A stretch of DNA of 35,081 bases from Labilithrix sp. (lineage in GTDB: Bacteria; Myxococcota_A; Polyangia; Polyangiales; Polyangiaceae): assembly GCA_019637225.1 (NCBI GenBank), contig JAHBWC010000086.1, positions 1 to 35,081 on the forward strand. Reading direction: 5' to 3'. Made by a program: the position numbers and the translations under genes. The notes beneath the pieces were generated by a model that saw only the letters and a list, made by a program, of their open reading frames with translations, made no database searches and had not been told where the DNA came from. Below are positions 1 through 8,400 of this stretch, piece after piece; position 1 is the first letter of the stretch; every line of letters begins with the position of its first letter.

Positions 1-45
1 CGCGTGGAGATGGCCGGGGAAGGCTGCGGGGACTAACCTCGAGGC

Positions 46-1071
46 GTGCCCGCAGTCCGGGCGCGTCGAGCGACGGCAGCGAACATGTCCGACGAGAGCA
101 TCGACCGCGCGCGCGCGGCTCCTCCCGGAGCGGCTCCCCAGGAGAAGCGACGCCTCTCGCGACGCGGCTTCGTCGTCGGAGCGGCGGCCGGCGTGGTCGC
201 CGGCGGGCTCGAGTGGACGTCGCTGCGCGGGCGGTTCGATCACCGGCGCGAGCCGGCGGGCGACGGCGTCGCGCACGCGGGCGCGAAGGAGCGCTTCGCC
301 GCGTCGCTCCGCGCGACCGAGGCCGGCGCCTCCGGCGTCGTGCACGTCGGCCACTCGACGCACCTCCTCGCGCTCGGAGGGATGCGCCTCCTCACCGATC
401 CGTGGTTTTACGATCCGGCGTTCGGGGCGCTCTCGCACGACGTGGCGCCCGCCGTGCCTCCAAGCGAGCTCGGTCCGCTGGACGCGATCCTCGTCACGCA
501 CGATCACGCCGATCACGCCGATCTTCGCGCGATGGACGAGATGGACAAGCGCGCGACCGTGATCGTCGCGACGAGCGACCTCGCCGCGCGCGCGCGGGCG
601 CGCGGCTTCACGGACGTGTCGGTCCTCGCGCCGTGGGAGGAGCGGGCGCTCGGCGCGGTGAGCGTCACCGCGGTGCCCGGCCTCCACGACATCTACGAGA
701 TCGGCTTCGTCGTGCGCGCGGGCGACAAGAGTGTGTATTTTGCAGGCGATACGCGGCTCCACCCCGACCTCGCCGCGATCGCCGAGCGCTTTCGTCCGGA
801 TGCCGCGATCCTCCCGGTCGACGGCACGCGGCTCACCGGCGCCCCGCTCCACGTGATGACGCCCGAGGACGCAGGGGTCGCGGCGCGCACGCTCGGGTCG
901 CGGCTCGTGATCCCCTCGCACGCGGAGGCGTACTTCTCCGATCCCGTCGCGGGTCACCTGCTCGCGTCGACCGTCCCCCGCGCGCGGCAAAGGTTCGCGG
1001 AGGTGATGCAGAAGGAGCTGCCCGGCGTCGCGTGCCGCGTCCCGGAGCCCGGCGAGCTCGTGGCGCTCTGA
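46..1071 (+). CDS. Tat-exported MBL-fold metallohydrolase (UlaG / NAPE-PLD-like)
   Basis: Metallo-beta-lactamase-fold hydrolase of the Lactamase_B_2 type, probably acting in the periplasm; substrate unknown. The N-terminus has a twin-arginine signal (RRLSRRGFVVG followed by a short Ala/Gly/Val segment), so export in folded, metal-loaded form is likely. The fold signature is visible in order: GHSTHLLALGGMRLLTDPWF, the metal motif HDHADH at residues 152-157 (HxHxDH), YFAGDT with a metal-ligand Asp, and a late His in IPSHAEAY. Start: GTG 46 has a TAACCT hexamer 6 nt upstream, the pattern seen at other starts here. ATG 85 is an alternative that shortens the Tat n-region but has no ribosome-binding site. 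The family includes lactonases and phospholipase-D-like enzymes, so the reaction cannot be named. Confidence 0.85.
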   Translation: MPAVRARRATAANMSDESIDRARAAPPGAAPQEKRRLSRRGFVVGAAAGVVAGGLEWTSLRGRFDHRREPAGDGVAHAGAKERFAASLRATEAGASGVVHVGHSTHLLALGGMRLLTDPWFYDPAFGALSHDVAPAVPPSELGPLDAILVTHDHADHADLRAMDEMDKRATVIVATSDLAARARARGFTDVSVLAPWEERALGAVSVTAVPGLHDIYEIGFVVRAGDKSVYFAGDTRLHPDLAAIAERFRPDAAILPVDGTRLTGAPLHVMTPEDAGVAARTLGSRLVIPSHAEAYFSDPVAGHLLASTVPRARQRFAEVMQKELPGVACRVPEPGELVAL

Positions 1072-1138
1072 TCCGAGTCGGGGCGCGCTCCGCCCGCGCG
1101 CCTGCGATCGCCGGGCCTGCTATGCTCGCGGCGTCTCG

Positions 1139-2224
1139 ATGAGGCGCTTCTTCCTTGCTTCCGCGGCCCTCGTGGCCACCGTCGCGTTCAGCCTCCCTGC
1201 GTGGGCGGACAAGATCGCGATCCTGCCGTTCACGTCGCCGAACAACGTCCCTCGGCCCGAGCTCGACGAGGCGCGCCGGTGGACGCGCGAGGCGGTCACG
1301 AAGAAGGGCCACACCTTCGCGAGCGACGACGAGATGGTCTCCGCCGAGGCCGCCGTGAAGGACGGCGTCGCGGACACGACCCAGGAGTACGACGCCGCCG
1401 GCAGGGCCGTCTCGGCCGACTGGACGCTCACCGCGCGCGTCGAGCGCCGCGATCATCCGCCCTCGAAGTTGCCCGACGGCACGGAAGACGAAGGCTTCAC
1501 CACCTACCGCGTCGAGCTCGAGGCGTACCAGGTGAGCACGGGGCGGCTCGAGTCGCTGTCGCGCGAGGTCCTGCCCGAGGACGCGGCGGACGACATCGCC
1601 GAGATGCTCGGGCTGCTCATCCGTCCCGAGGGGATCGCCAACGCGGACATCCCCTGGTCGCGCGTCGGCGTGCGCCGCCCGAAGCCGAAGCCCAAGCCTC
1701 CGCCGCCCGCGCCGCCGCCCCCGCCCCCGCCGCAGCCCGAGGCGCCGCCGCCGCCGCGCGCGGTCTACGGCGAAGGGCATCCGCTCGCGCTCGGCGCGTC
1801 GATCGGCGTGACCAACGCGCTCGTGCGGCCCGGCAACGCGCGCGGACCGTCGTGGGCGATGCCGATCGGGGTCGCCGTCGGCTACGCGCTGCCGGAGAGC
1901 GCGCCAGGCGTCGAGATCCGAGGAAACCTCACGAGCCAGGTGATCGGTCCGCGCGCCCTCGAGCTGTCGGGCGGTGCGCGGTACGCCCTCGCGCCGCTCC
2001 GTGGTGCGCGGCTCTTCGTCGGTCCGGAGCTCCTCGTCGGGGCGCACGTCGCGCTCGGCGCCGACAAGACCACGCGCTTCTTGACGCACGGCGCGCTGTT
2101 CCTCGCGTACGGCATCACCGAGAGCGTCCAGGCCGAGATCGCGGGCGATCTCGCGGCCGCGTTCGGCGGCGCGGGGACGCTCGTGCTCGGCGGCGGGACG
2201 GCGCGCGCGGTCGTCCGGTTCTAG
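1139..2224 (+). CDS. Exported protein: N-terminal CsgG/TolB-like domain, Pro-rich linker, C-terminal beta-barrel-like domain
   Basis: Function unknown. A Sec signal peptide (MRRFFLASAALVATVAFSLPAWA) is followed by a domain opening with KIAILPF, a strand seen in CsgG/FlgO/TolB-N-like lipoprotein domains (residues about 24-170). Then comes a Lys/Pro-rich linker (about residues 180-210, almost only P, K, A, Q). The last ~150 residues are alternating short hydrophobic strands with Gly turns and end in ...AVVRF, a C-terminal Phe as in outer-membrane barrels. My inference is a periplasm-spanning protein with a small outer-membrane or barrel-like end. A TATGCT hexamer lies at 1121-1126, 12 nt before the ATG. 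tsaE starts 25 nt downstream on the same strand, so they may be co-transcribed. The product is typical of lineage-specific myxobacterial envelope proteins. Confidence 0.7.
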   Translation: MRRFFLASAALVATVAFSLPAWADKIAILPFTSPNNVPRPELDEARRWTREAVTKKGHTFASDDEMVSAEAAVKDGVADTTQEYDAAGRAVSADWTLTARVERRDHPPSKLPDGTEDEGFTTYRVELEAYQVSTGRLESLSREVLPEDAADDIAEMLGLLIRPEGIANADIPWSRVGVRRPKPKPKPPPPAPPPPPPPQPEAPPPPRAVYGEGHPLALGASIGVTNALVRPGNARGPSWAMPIGVAVGYALPESAPGVEIRGNLTSQVIGPRALELSGGARYALAPLRGARLFVGPELLVGAHVALGADKTTRFLTHGALFLAYGITESVQAEIAGDLAAAFGGAGTLVLGGGTARAVVRF

Positions 2225-2249
2225 CACCGCGCTTGCCGAGGATCCCCAC

Positions 2250-2726
2250 GTGACCGAGCCTGCCGTCGTCCACCTCGCCCGACGCCGCGACACGACGCGC
2301 CTCGGCGCCGACATCGCGCACGCGCTCGAGCCGGGAGACCTCGTGCTCCTCTCGGGAGACCTCGGCGCCGGCAAGACGTTCCTCGCGCGTGCGATCGCGC
2401 GGGCGCGCGGCGTTCCGGAGGACATCGCGATCGCGAGCCCGACGTTCACGCTCGTTCAAGAGTACGAGACGCCGCGCGGGACGCTGCTCCACGTCGATCT
2501 CTACCGGCTGCGCGACGAGGCCGACCGCGCGAGGACCGTGAACGACGTCCGCCGCCTCGGCCTCGACGAACGCCGCGCCGAGGGCGCGATCCTGCTCGTG
2601 GAGTGGGGGGAGGGGCTCGAGAGCGAGCTCGGCGGCGCGGCCTCGCTCTCGGTGTCGATGAAGCTCGACGCGGACGGTCGCTCGGCGACGCTCACCGGCG
2701 AGCGCCGCTTCGGCCCCTCGGGGTGA
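2250..2726 (+). CDS. tsaE: tRNA threonylcarbamoyladenosine biosynthesis ATPase TsaE
   Basis: TsaE is the P-loop ATPase that works with TsaB and TsaD to put the threonylcarbamoyl group on A37 of ANN-decoding tRNAs. The 158-residue product has the family length. The Walker A motif GDLGAGKT is at residues 36-43, followed by the TsaE signatures SPTFTLVQEY, HVDLYRL and LLVEWGEG. The GTG start is supported by GAGGA at 2238-2242, 7 nt upstream, which lies just after the stop of the preceding gene, consistent with operon expression. The partners tsaB and tsaD are not in this window. The C-terminal ~30 residues are more variable, as is usual. Confidence 0.93.
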   Translation: MTEPAVVHLARRRDTTRLGADIAHALEPGDLVLLSGDLGAGKTFLARAIARARGVPEDIAIASPTFTLVQEYETPRGTLLHVDLYRLRDEADRARTVNDVRRLGLDERRAEGAILLVEWGEGLESELGGAASLSVSMKLDADGRSATLTGERRFGPSG

Positions 2727-2873
2727 TCCCGTCGCGCCCTACGCGCATGAGCTCGTCCGCGGATCCCCGCCGGCGGCCCGCCGCTCCTCGCGCCCCCTCC
2801 GCCGGCTCGAAGGTGGCTCGGGCGAAGGGTGCGCGGCGGCTCCGTTTCTGGTCTCATCCCCCGTGGGACACAC

Positions 2874-5330
2874 GTGGAGCGAGAGGCGGCATCCCGGCGG
2901 GACCTCTTCGGCATCGCGATCGTCGCGGCGCTCGTCGCGCTGGCGCTCGCGTTCGGCGCGCAGCGCGGACGGCGCACCCTCGCCGTCGTCGCCCGGACCG
3001 CCGACGTCACGGCGCTGAGCGGCACCGCGGCGCTCTACACCCTCTCTCCGACGGCGGGGCGCCTCGAGGTCGTGGCCCGCGACGAGCGGAGCCGGCTCGA
3101 CGTCGAGATGTCGCTCGTCGTCGACGGGGTCGAGCGCCCGCTCGCGATGCGCCGCGGCGACGTCCACGTCAAAGACAAGTCGACGCTCGTCGGCGAGTTC
3201 CCGATCGAGCTCGGCGACGAGCGCGCGACCGGGACGCTCGAGCTTCGCATGGACCCGGTGACCGATCTCCTCACGGCGACCCTCGGCGTGGCGCACGAGG
3301 CGGGGAGCTCGGACCACACGTACGCGCTCCGCTTCAGCCTCGCGCCCGAAGGTCGCACCGTCTACGTCCCCGGGGTCGGCGAGATCGGCGACGTCGCGAA
3401 CATGCAGGCACGGTCGGTCGTGCTCGACGACGAGATCCACCCGTTCGCGCTGCTCTCCGGGCAGGGGCCGCTCTCGATCACCGAGGTCGAGCCCGACACG
3501 AACCAGCCGGGCGCCCGTCCGCGGCTCGTCGTCTCCGCGCGCACGGAGACCGCGCCCGAGCGCGCGAGGGGCGCGGCCGCCGGCAAGCCCGCGCGCCTCG
3601 ACATCGCGATCCTCGTCGGCGGATCGAGCCAGGCCCTGTGGGGGCGCCTCTACCAGCTGTCGCGCGTCAAGGTGGCGAAGGTCACGGGCGTCGTCACGGG
3701 CACGCGCGAGCGCGCGCACGTGATCGCCCTCGACGAGGACGGGCACCCGCGGATCCGGGCGCTCGTCGATCCGGACGGACGCTTCACGATCGACGCGCCG
3801 ACGATCGCGCGGCAGTGGTTCGCCGCGCTCGAGGCGGTCCACACGAGCGCGCCCGTTCGCTTCGTGCCGGGGACGCCGTGGGATCTCAAGCTCGACGTCT
3901 CGGCGGGAGGCGAGCTCCACGTCAAGGTGACCGACGGCGACACGGGGCAGCCTCTCGTCGCGCGCCTCATCGTCAAGGGCATCGAAGGCACGATCGATCC
4001 GAGCTTCGGCCCCGACTACCGCGCGTCGGGCGCGGGGCCGCTCATGGACATCCTCGAGGGAGAGGTGAAGACGCCGCTCCCTGCCGGCAAGTACCGCGTC
4101 GCGGCGACGAAGGGGATCGAGTGGAGCATCGACTCGCAGATCGTCGAGATCGCGAGCGGTCACACGAAGGCGATCGAGCTCTCGCCGCGGCACGTCGTGC
4201 CGACGCCCGGCATGATCGGCTGCGACCTCCACGTGCACGCCCGCCCCAGCTTCGACAGCCCCGTCACGCCGGAGGACCGCGTGCTGTCGCTCGTCTCGGC
4301 GGGCGTCGACTTCGCCGTACCGACCGAGCACAACATGGTCGGCGACTACGGTCCGCCGCTCGAGGTGCTCCGCCTCGGCAAGCACCTCGCGCACGTGCCC
4401 GGCGTCGAGGTCACGACCTACAACCCGCGCTTCGGCCACTTCGGCGTGTTTCCGTACACCGTGGGCGCGGCGGTCCCGCCGTACAAGGGGACGACGGTGA
4501 ACGCCGTCATCGCGGCGGCGCGGCGGAGCGATCCGTCACGCGTCGTCCAGGTGAATCACCCGCGGATGGCGCAGAACATCGGCCACTTCAACATCGTCAA
4601 CTTCGACCCGAAGAGCGCCCGCGCGCCGGGCATCGCGGCCTTCGACACCATCGAGGTCTACAACGGCTACGAGCTGTCGAAGCGCGAGCTGACCGAGCGC
4701 GTGATGGAGGACTGGTTCTCTCTCCTGAACTTCGGCAAGCGCATGGCGGCGACCGGTTCGAGCGACTCGCACCGGATCCAGTACCAGTGGGCGGGCTACC
4801 CGCGCACGTACGCCCTGGTCGATTCGCGCGCGGCCGGCGACACGGGGGCGCCGATCGACACGAAGGAGGTCGTCGCCGCGTTGAAGAAGGGACGGAGCTT
4901 CGTCTCGAGCGGTCCGATCCTCGAGCTCGAGCTCTCCGACGGAGGTCGCGTCGCGAGGCCCGGTGAGGAGCTGCCACGCGGCGTCCCGCTCGGCGGCAAG
5001 CTCCGCGTCCGCGCCGCGCCGTGGATCGATGTCACCTCCGTCGAGGTCATCGCCGGCATCCAGCCCTCGCCCGGCACTCCGTCCTCCGCGACGGTGTCGC
5101 TCTTCAAGAGCCCGGTCGTCTCACGACCGACGGACATGGCGAAGGGCGCGGGCACCCTCGGCGAGCTCGAGGCCCGGACGCTCCGATTCGAGTCCGAGCT
5201 CGCCGTGAGGCCGCCGGAGAACGCGCGCTGGGTGATCGCGATCGTCCGGGGTGAGCGTCTGATGGACGACGCGCTCCCGTTCATGCCGATCCAACCGCTG
5301 GCGTTCACGAACCCGATCTATTTGAAATGA
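2874..5330 (+). CDS. Membrane-anchored CehA/McbA-family metallohydrolase (PHP domain)
   Basis: Large hydrolase with a polymerase/histidinol-phosphatase (PHP) catalytic domain. A charged N-terminus (MEREAASRRDLFG) precedes one transmembrane segment (IAIVAALVALALAFG), so the bulk is likely extracytoplasmic. The first ~430 residues are beta-rich, with two segments resembling carboxypeptidase-regulatory/CNA-B-like modules (VTGVVTGTRERAHVIALDED; DGDTGQPLVARLIVKG). Metal-site motifs follow: CDLHVH (about residues 450-455), PTEHN, and SSDSHR (about 630-634). Family members cleave carbamates (CehA, McbA), but most have no known substrate and I would not transfer that activity. Start chosen at GTG 2874 because of GGGA at 2865-2868; an in-frame GTG at 2829 would add 15 residues. 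It follows tsaE by ~150 nt and may have its own promoter. Confidence 0.82.
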   Translation: MEREAASRRDLFGIAIVAALVALALAFGAQRGRRTLAVVARTADVTALSGTAALYTLSPTAGRLEVVARDERSRLDVEMSLVVDGVERPLAMRRGDVHVKDKSTLVGEFPIELGDERATGTLELRMDPVTDLLTATLGVAHEAGSSDHTYALRFSLAPEGRTVYVPGVGEIGDVANMQARSVVLDDEIHPFALLSGQGPLSITEVEPDTNQPGARPRLVVSARTETAPERARGAAAGKPARLDIAILVGGSSQALWGRLYQLSRVKVAKVTGVVTGTRERAHVIALDEDGHPRIRALVDPDGRFTIDAPTIARQWFAALEAVHTSAPVRFVPGTPWDLKLDVSAGGELHVKVTDGDTGQPLVARLIVKGIEGTIDPSFGPDYRASGAGPLMDILEGEVKTPLPAGKYRVAATKGIEWSIDSQIVEIASGHTKAIELSPRHVVPTPGMIGCDLHVHARPSFDSPVTPEDRVLSLVSAGVDFAVPTEHNMVGDYGPPLEVLRLGKHLAHVPGVEVTTYNPRFGHFGVFPYTVGAAVPPYKGTTVNAVIAAARRSDPSRVVQVNHPRMAQNIGHFNIVNFDPKSARAPGIAAFDTIEVYNGYELSKRELTERVMEDWFSLLNFGKRMAATGSSDSHRIQYQWAGYPRTYALVDSRAAGDTGAPIDTKEVVAALKKGRSFVSSGPILELELSDGGRVARPGEELPRGVPLGGKLRVRAAPWIDVTSVEVIAGIQPSPGTPSSATVSLFKSPVVSRPTDMAKGAGTLGELEARTLRFESELAVRPPENARWVIAIVRGERLMDDALPFMPIQPLAFTNPIYLK

Positions 5331-5334
5331 GGCG

Positions 5335-5365
5335 CGCGGCGCCGCGGGGCGGATCGAGGCCTCGA
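5335..5365. terminator. Two short palindromes after the PHP gene, possible terminator
   Basis: Immediately after the stop at 5330 lie two perfect 12-bp palindromes, CGCGGCGCCGCG (5335-5346) and TCGAGGCCTCGA (5354-5365). There is no following T-run. In DNA this GC-rich such palindromes arise easily, so a terminator role is only a guess. Confidence 0.25.
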
Positions 5366-5417
5366 CGCCTCGGTCCCGGCGCCTCCGCGCCCGCTGCGGG
5401 GCGCGCCGATTTGGTGC

Positions 5418-5423
5418 TAGCTT
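5418..5423 (+). promoter_or_regulatory. -10-like hexamer TAGCTT before the kinase gene
   Basis: The sequence GTGCTAGCTT ends 10 nt before the GTG start at 5434. The same GTGCTAG core occurs before the helicase gene (10307-10313) and, on the minus strand, before trmH. No clear -35 element or Shine-Dalgarno site is seen. It would give a very short leader. Confidence 0.35.
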
Positions 5424-5433
5424 CACCCCTTCC

Positions 5434-8400
5434 GTGAACACGACGTTCGGGCGCTACCGCCTCCTCGAGAGGCTCGGCCAAGGCGGCATGGCCGAGGTCT
5501 TCAAGGCCAAGAGCTACGGCGTCGAGGGCTTCGAGAAGGTCGTCGTCATCAAGCGCATCCTCCCCGAGCTCGCGCAGTCGGACGAGTTCGTCGAGATGTT
5601 CATCCACGAGGCGAAGCTCGCCGTGCGCCTCTCGCACGCGAACATCGTCCAGGTCTTCGACCTCGGCATCGCCCCCGGCAGCGTGACCGGCGGCATGCCG
5701 ACCCCCGACGCCTACTACATGGCGATGGAGTACGTGAACGGGCTCGACCTCGCGACGCTGCTCGCGCGCTGCCGCCGCGCGCAGGTCGAGGTTCCCGTCG
5801 AGATGGCGGTCTACGTCGCCGCCGAGGTGGCGAAGGGCCTCGACCACGCGCACCGCCGGCGCGACGAGCAGAACCAGCCGCTCAACATCGTCCACCTCGA
5901 CGTGTCGCCGCAGAACGTCCTCGTCTCGCTCGAGGGCGAGGTCAAGGTCACCGACTTCGGCATCGCCAAGGCGCGCGGCGCGCTCGAGCCGAGCGGCATG
6001 GAGGACACGCGCAACCACCGCCTGCAGGGCAAGTTCGGCTACATGAGCCCGGAGCACGCCGCCGGCGAGGCCGTCGACGCGCGGAGCGACCTCTTCTCGC
6101 TCGGCGCCGTGCTCTACGAGATGCTCGCGGGGGTCAACCCGTTCACCGCGCCGACGTCGTTCGAGACGCTCCGCCGCGTGCAGGCGTGCGAGTGCCCGCC
6201 GGTCGAGCTGCTCCGGCCCGACGTCCCCCCCGAGCTCGTGGCGCTGCTGAAGAGCGCCATGTCGCTCGACATGGACGCGCGCTTCGCCGACGCGGGGCGC
6301 ATGTACGAGGCGCTGCTCGCGTTCCTCTACTCGCGCGGGGCCCCGCGCCCGCGCGGCGACGGGAGCAGCGGGCGTCGCTTCAGCGCCCACGACCTCGCCG
6401 ACTTCCTCGCGGGCTTCCGCATGCCCGACGAGACGGGGCCGTACGTCGTCCTCGACGCGGAGGGCGCGCCGTCGCAGGAGCGGACGCCGGTCGAGGTGCC
6501 GGCCGCGCGCCGCGAGTACCCGTCGATCACCAAGGTCGAGGTCGGGGTCCCCGTCGTCGACGTCGGGCGCGCGGCGGAGCTCGGCGAGCGCCGCGAGGTC
6601 ACCGCGCTGGCGATCGAGCTGCCCGCGCCCCGCGGCGTCACCGTCCCGCCCGCGCCGGGCGACGGCGGCTCGCTCGGCGAGCGCGCGGCCGACGCGATCA
6701 CGCGCTACGGCGGCCGCATCGTCTCGCGCGAGCTCGAGCACATCACGGCGCTCTTCGGCGTCGCCGAGCCCGACGGCCGCGACACCGAGGTCGCCACGCG
6801 CTGCGCCCTCGTGGTGCTCCGGTCGCTCGCCGGCGCGAGGCAGCCGAGCGCCGGCCTCCACGTCGGCCGCATCCACGTCACGAGCGACGGCGATCCGACC
6901 GAGGACGAGCGGCTCGCGAGCCTCGTGGCCACGGCGCGCGATCTCGCGCGCGTGCGTGAGGGCATGTGCGCGATCAGCGCCGCGGCGATGCGACAGGTGC
7001 GGAGCCTCTTCGTCTTCGACACCCTCGCCGAGTCGCGCCCCGGCGTGAGCGCGACGACGACGCTGCTCGTCAAGGAGGTCCGCGGCTCGAGCGAGGCGTT
7101 CGGTCGGTTCGTCGGCCGCCGCGACGAGCTGCGCATCGTCGGTGAGATGCTCGCGAGCGCGACGCGCCGGACGGCGAGCGTCCTCACGGTCCGCGGCGAC
7201 CACGGCGTCGGGAAGTCGCGGCTCCTCTACGAGGTCGAGCGTCGTCTCCGGAAGGGCGGGTACAACGTCGGCTGGTACCTCGCGACCTGCTTGCCGCGCG
7301 GGACCGATCTCCCGCTCTCCGGGATCGGATGCATGCTGCAGACACTCTGCGGCGTGGCCGAGGGAGACGCCGAGGCCCGCATCCGCCAGGTCGAGCCGCG
7401 CCTCCGCGCGCTCGGCCTGCAGGACGACGAGGTCTTCGCCGTGCTCACCGCGCTCGGCGCGTCGTCCTGGGGCCAGGGACACGCCGACCGAGGCACCTCG
7501 CAGCGGCCCGCCGTGTCGGGCAACGCCAAGGCGCTGCTCGCGAACGCGTTCACCCGCATGATCCAGCGGCTCTGCGAGGACCGACCTCACGCGCTCGCGT
7601 GGGACGCGGCGCACTCGATGGACGCCGACAGCTTCGCGCTGCTCGAGAGCGTCCTCGGGCGCATCCCCTCGTCGCGTTTCCTCGTCGTCTTCTCCGCCCG
7701 CGCCGGGTTCAGCCACCCGCTCGAGGCGCTCCCGGTCCACGCGGGCATCGACCTGACGGACCTCAAGCCGGACGAGGTCGAGCGCCTCGTCGGCCTCCGC
7801 CTCGACGTCACGCGCGTCCCGAACGAGCTGATGCGCTTCGTGCGCGAGCGCGCCGGCGGGCATCCGCAGATGATCGAGGAGGTCCTGAAGGCGCTCGTCG
7901 AGGCGCGCGCGGTGACGGTCGCGGACGGCAGCGTGGTCACGATGAAGCTCGTCGGGCAGGAGCTCTCGCTTCCGAAGACGCTCCGCGGCCTCGTCGCGTC
8001 GCGGATCGCGCGGCTCGAGGCGCGCGACCGAGCGATCCTCCAGAGCGCCGCGGTGCTCGGCGATCCGATCAACGCGTCGGTCCTCGGCCAGATGACGGAC
8101 GAGCCGACGGTGACGCTCGAGAAGTCGCTCGCGGCCCTCAAGGAGCGCGGGCTCCTCGTGCAGACGGGGCCGATCGAGCTCCGCTTCAACTCGCCGATCG
8201 TGCGTGAGGTCGTGGTCGACGCGCTCACGGCCGAGGCCGCGCGCGAGATGCACGCGGCGGCCGGTCTCGCGCTCGAGAAGGCCCTCGGCGCGCAGGGAAA
8301 GAGCCCGGCGCACCCCGCCGAGCACGCCGGGCGAATCGCGACGCACCTCTACGCGGCCGGCGAGCGCGAGAGCGCGGGCCTGTGGTTCTCGCGCAGCGCC

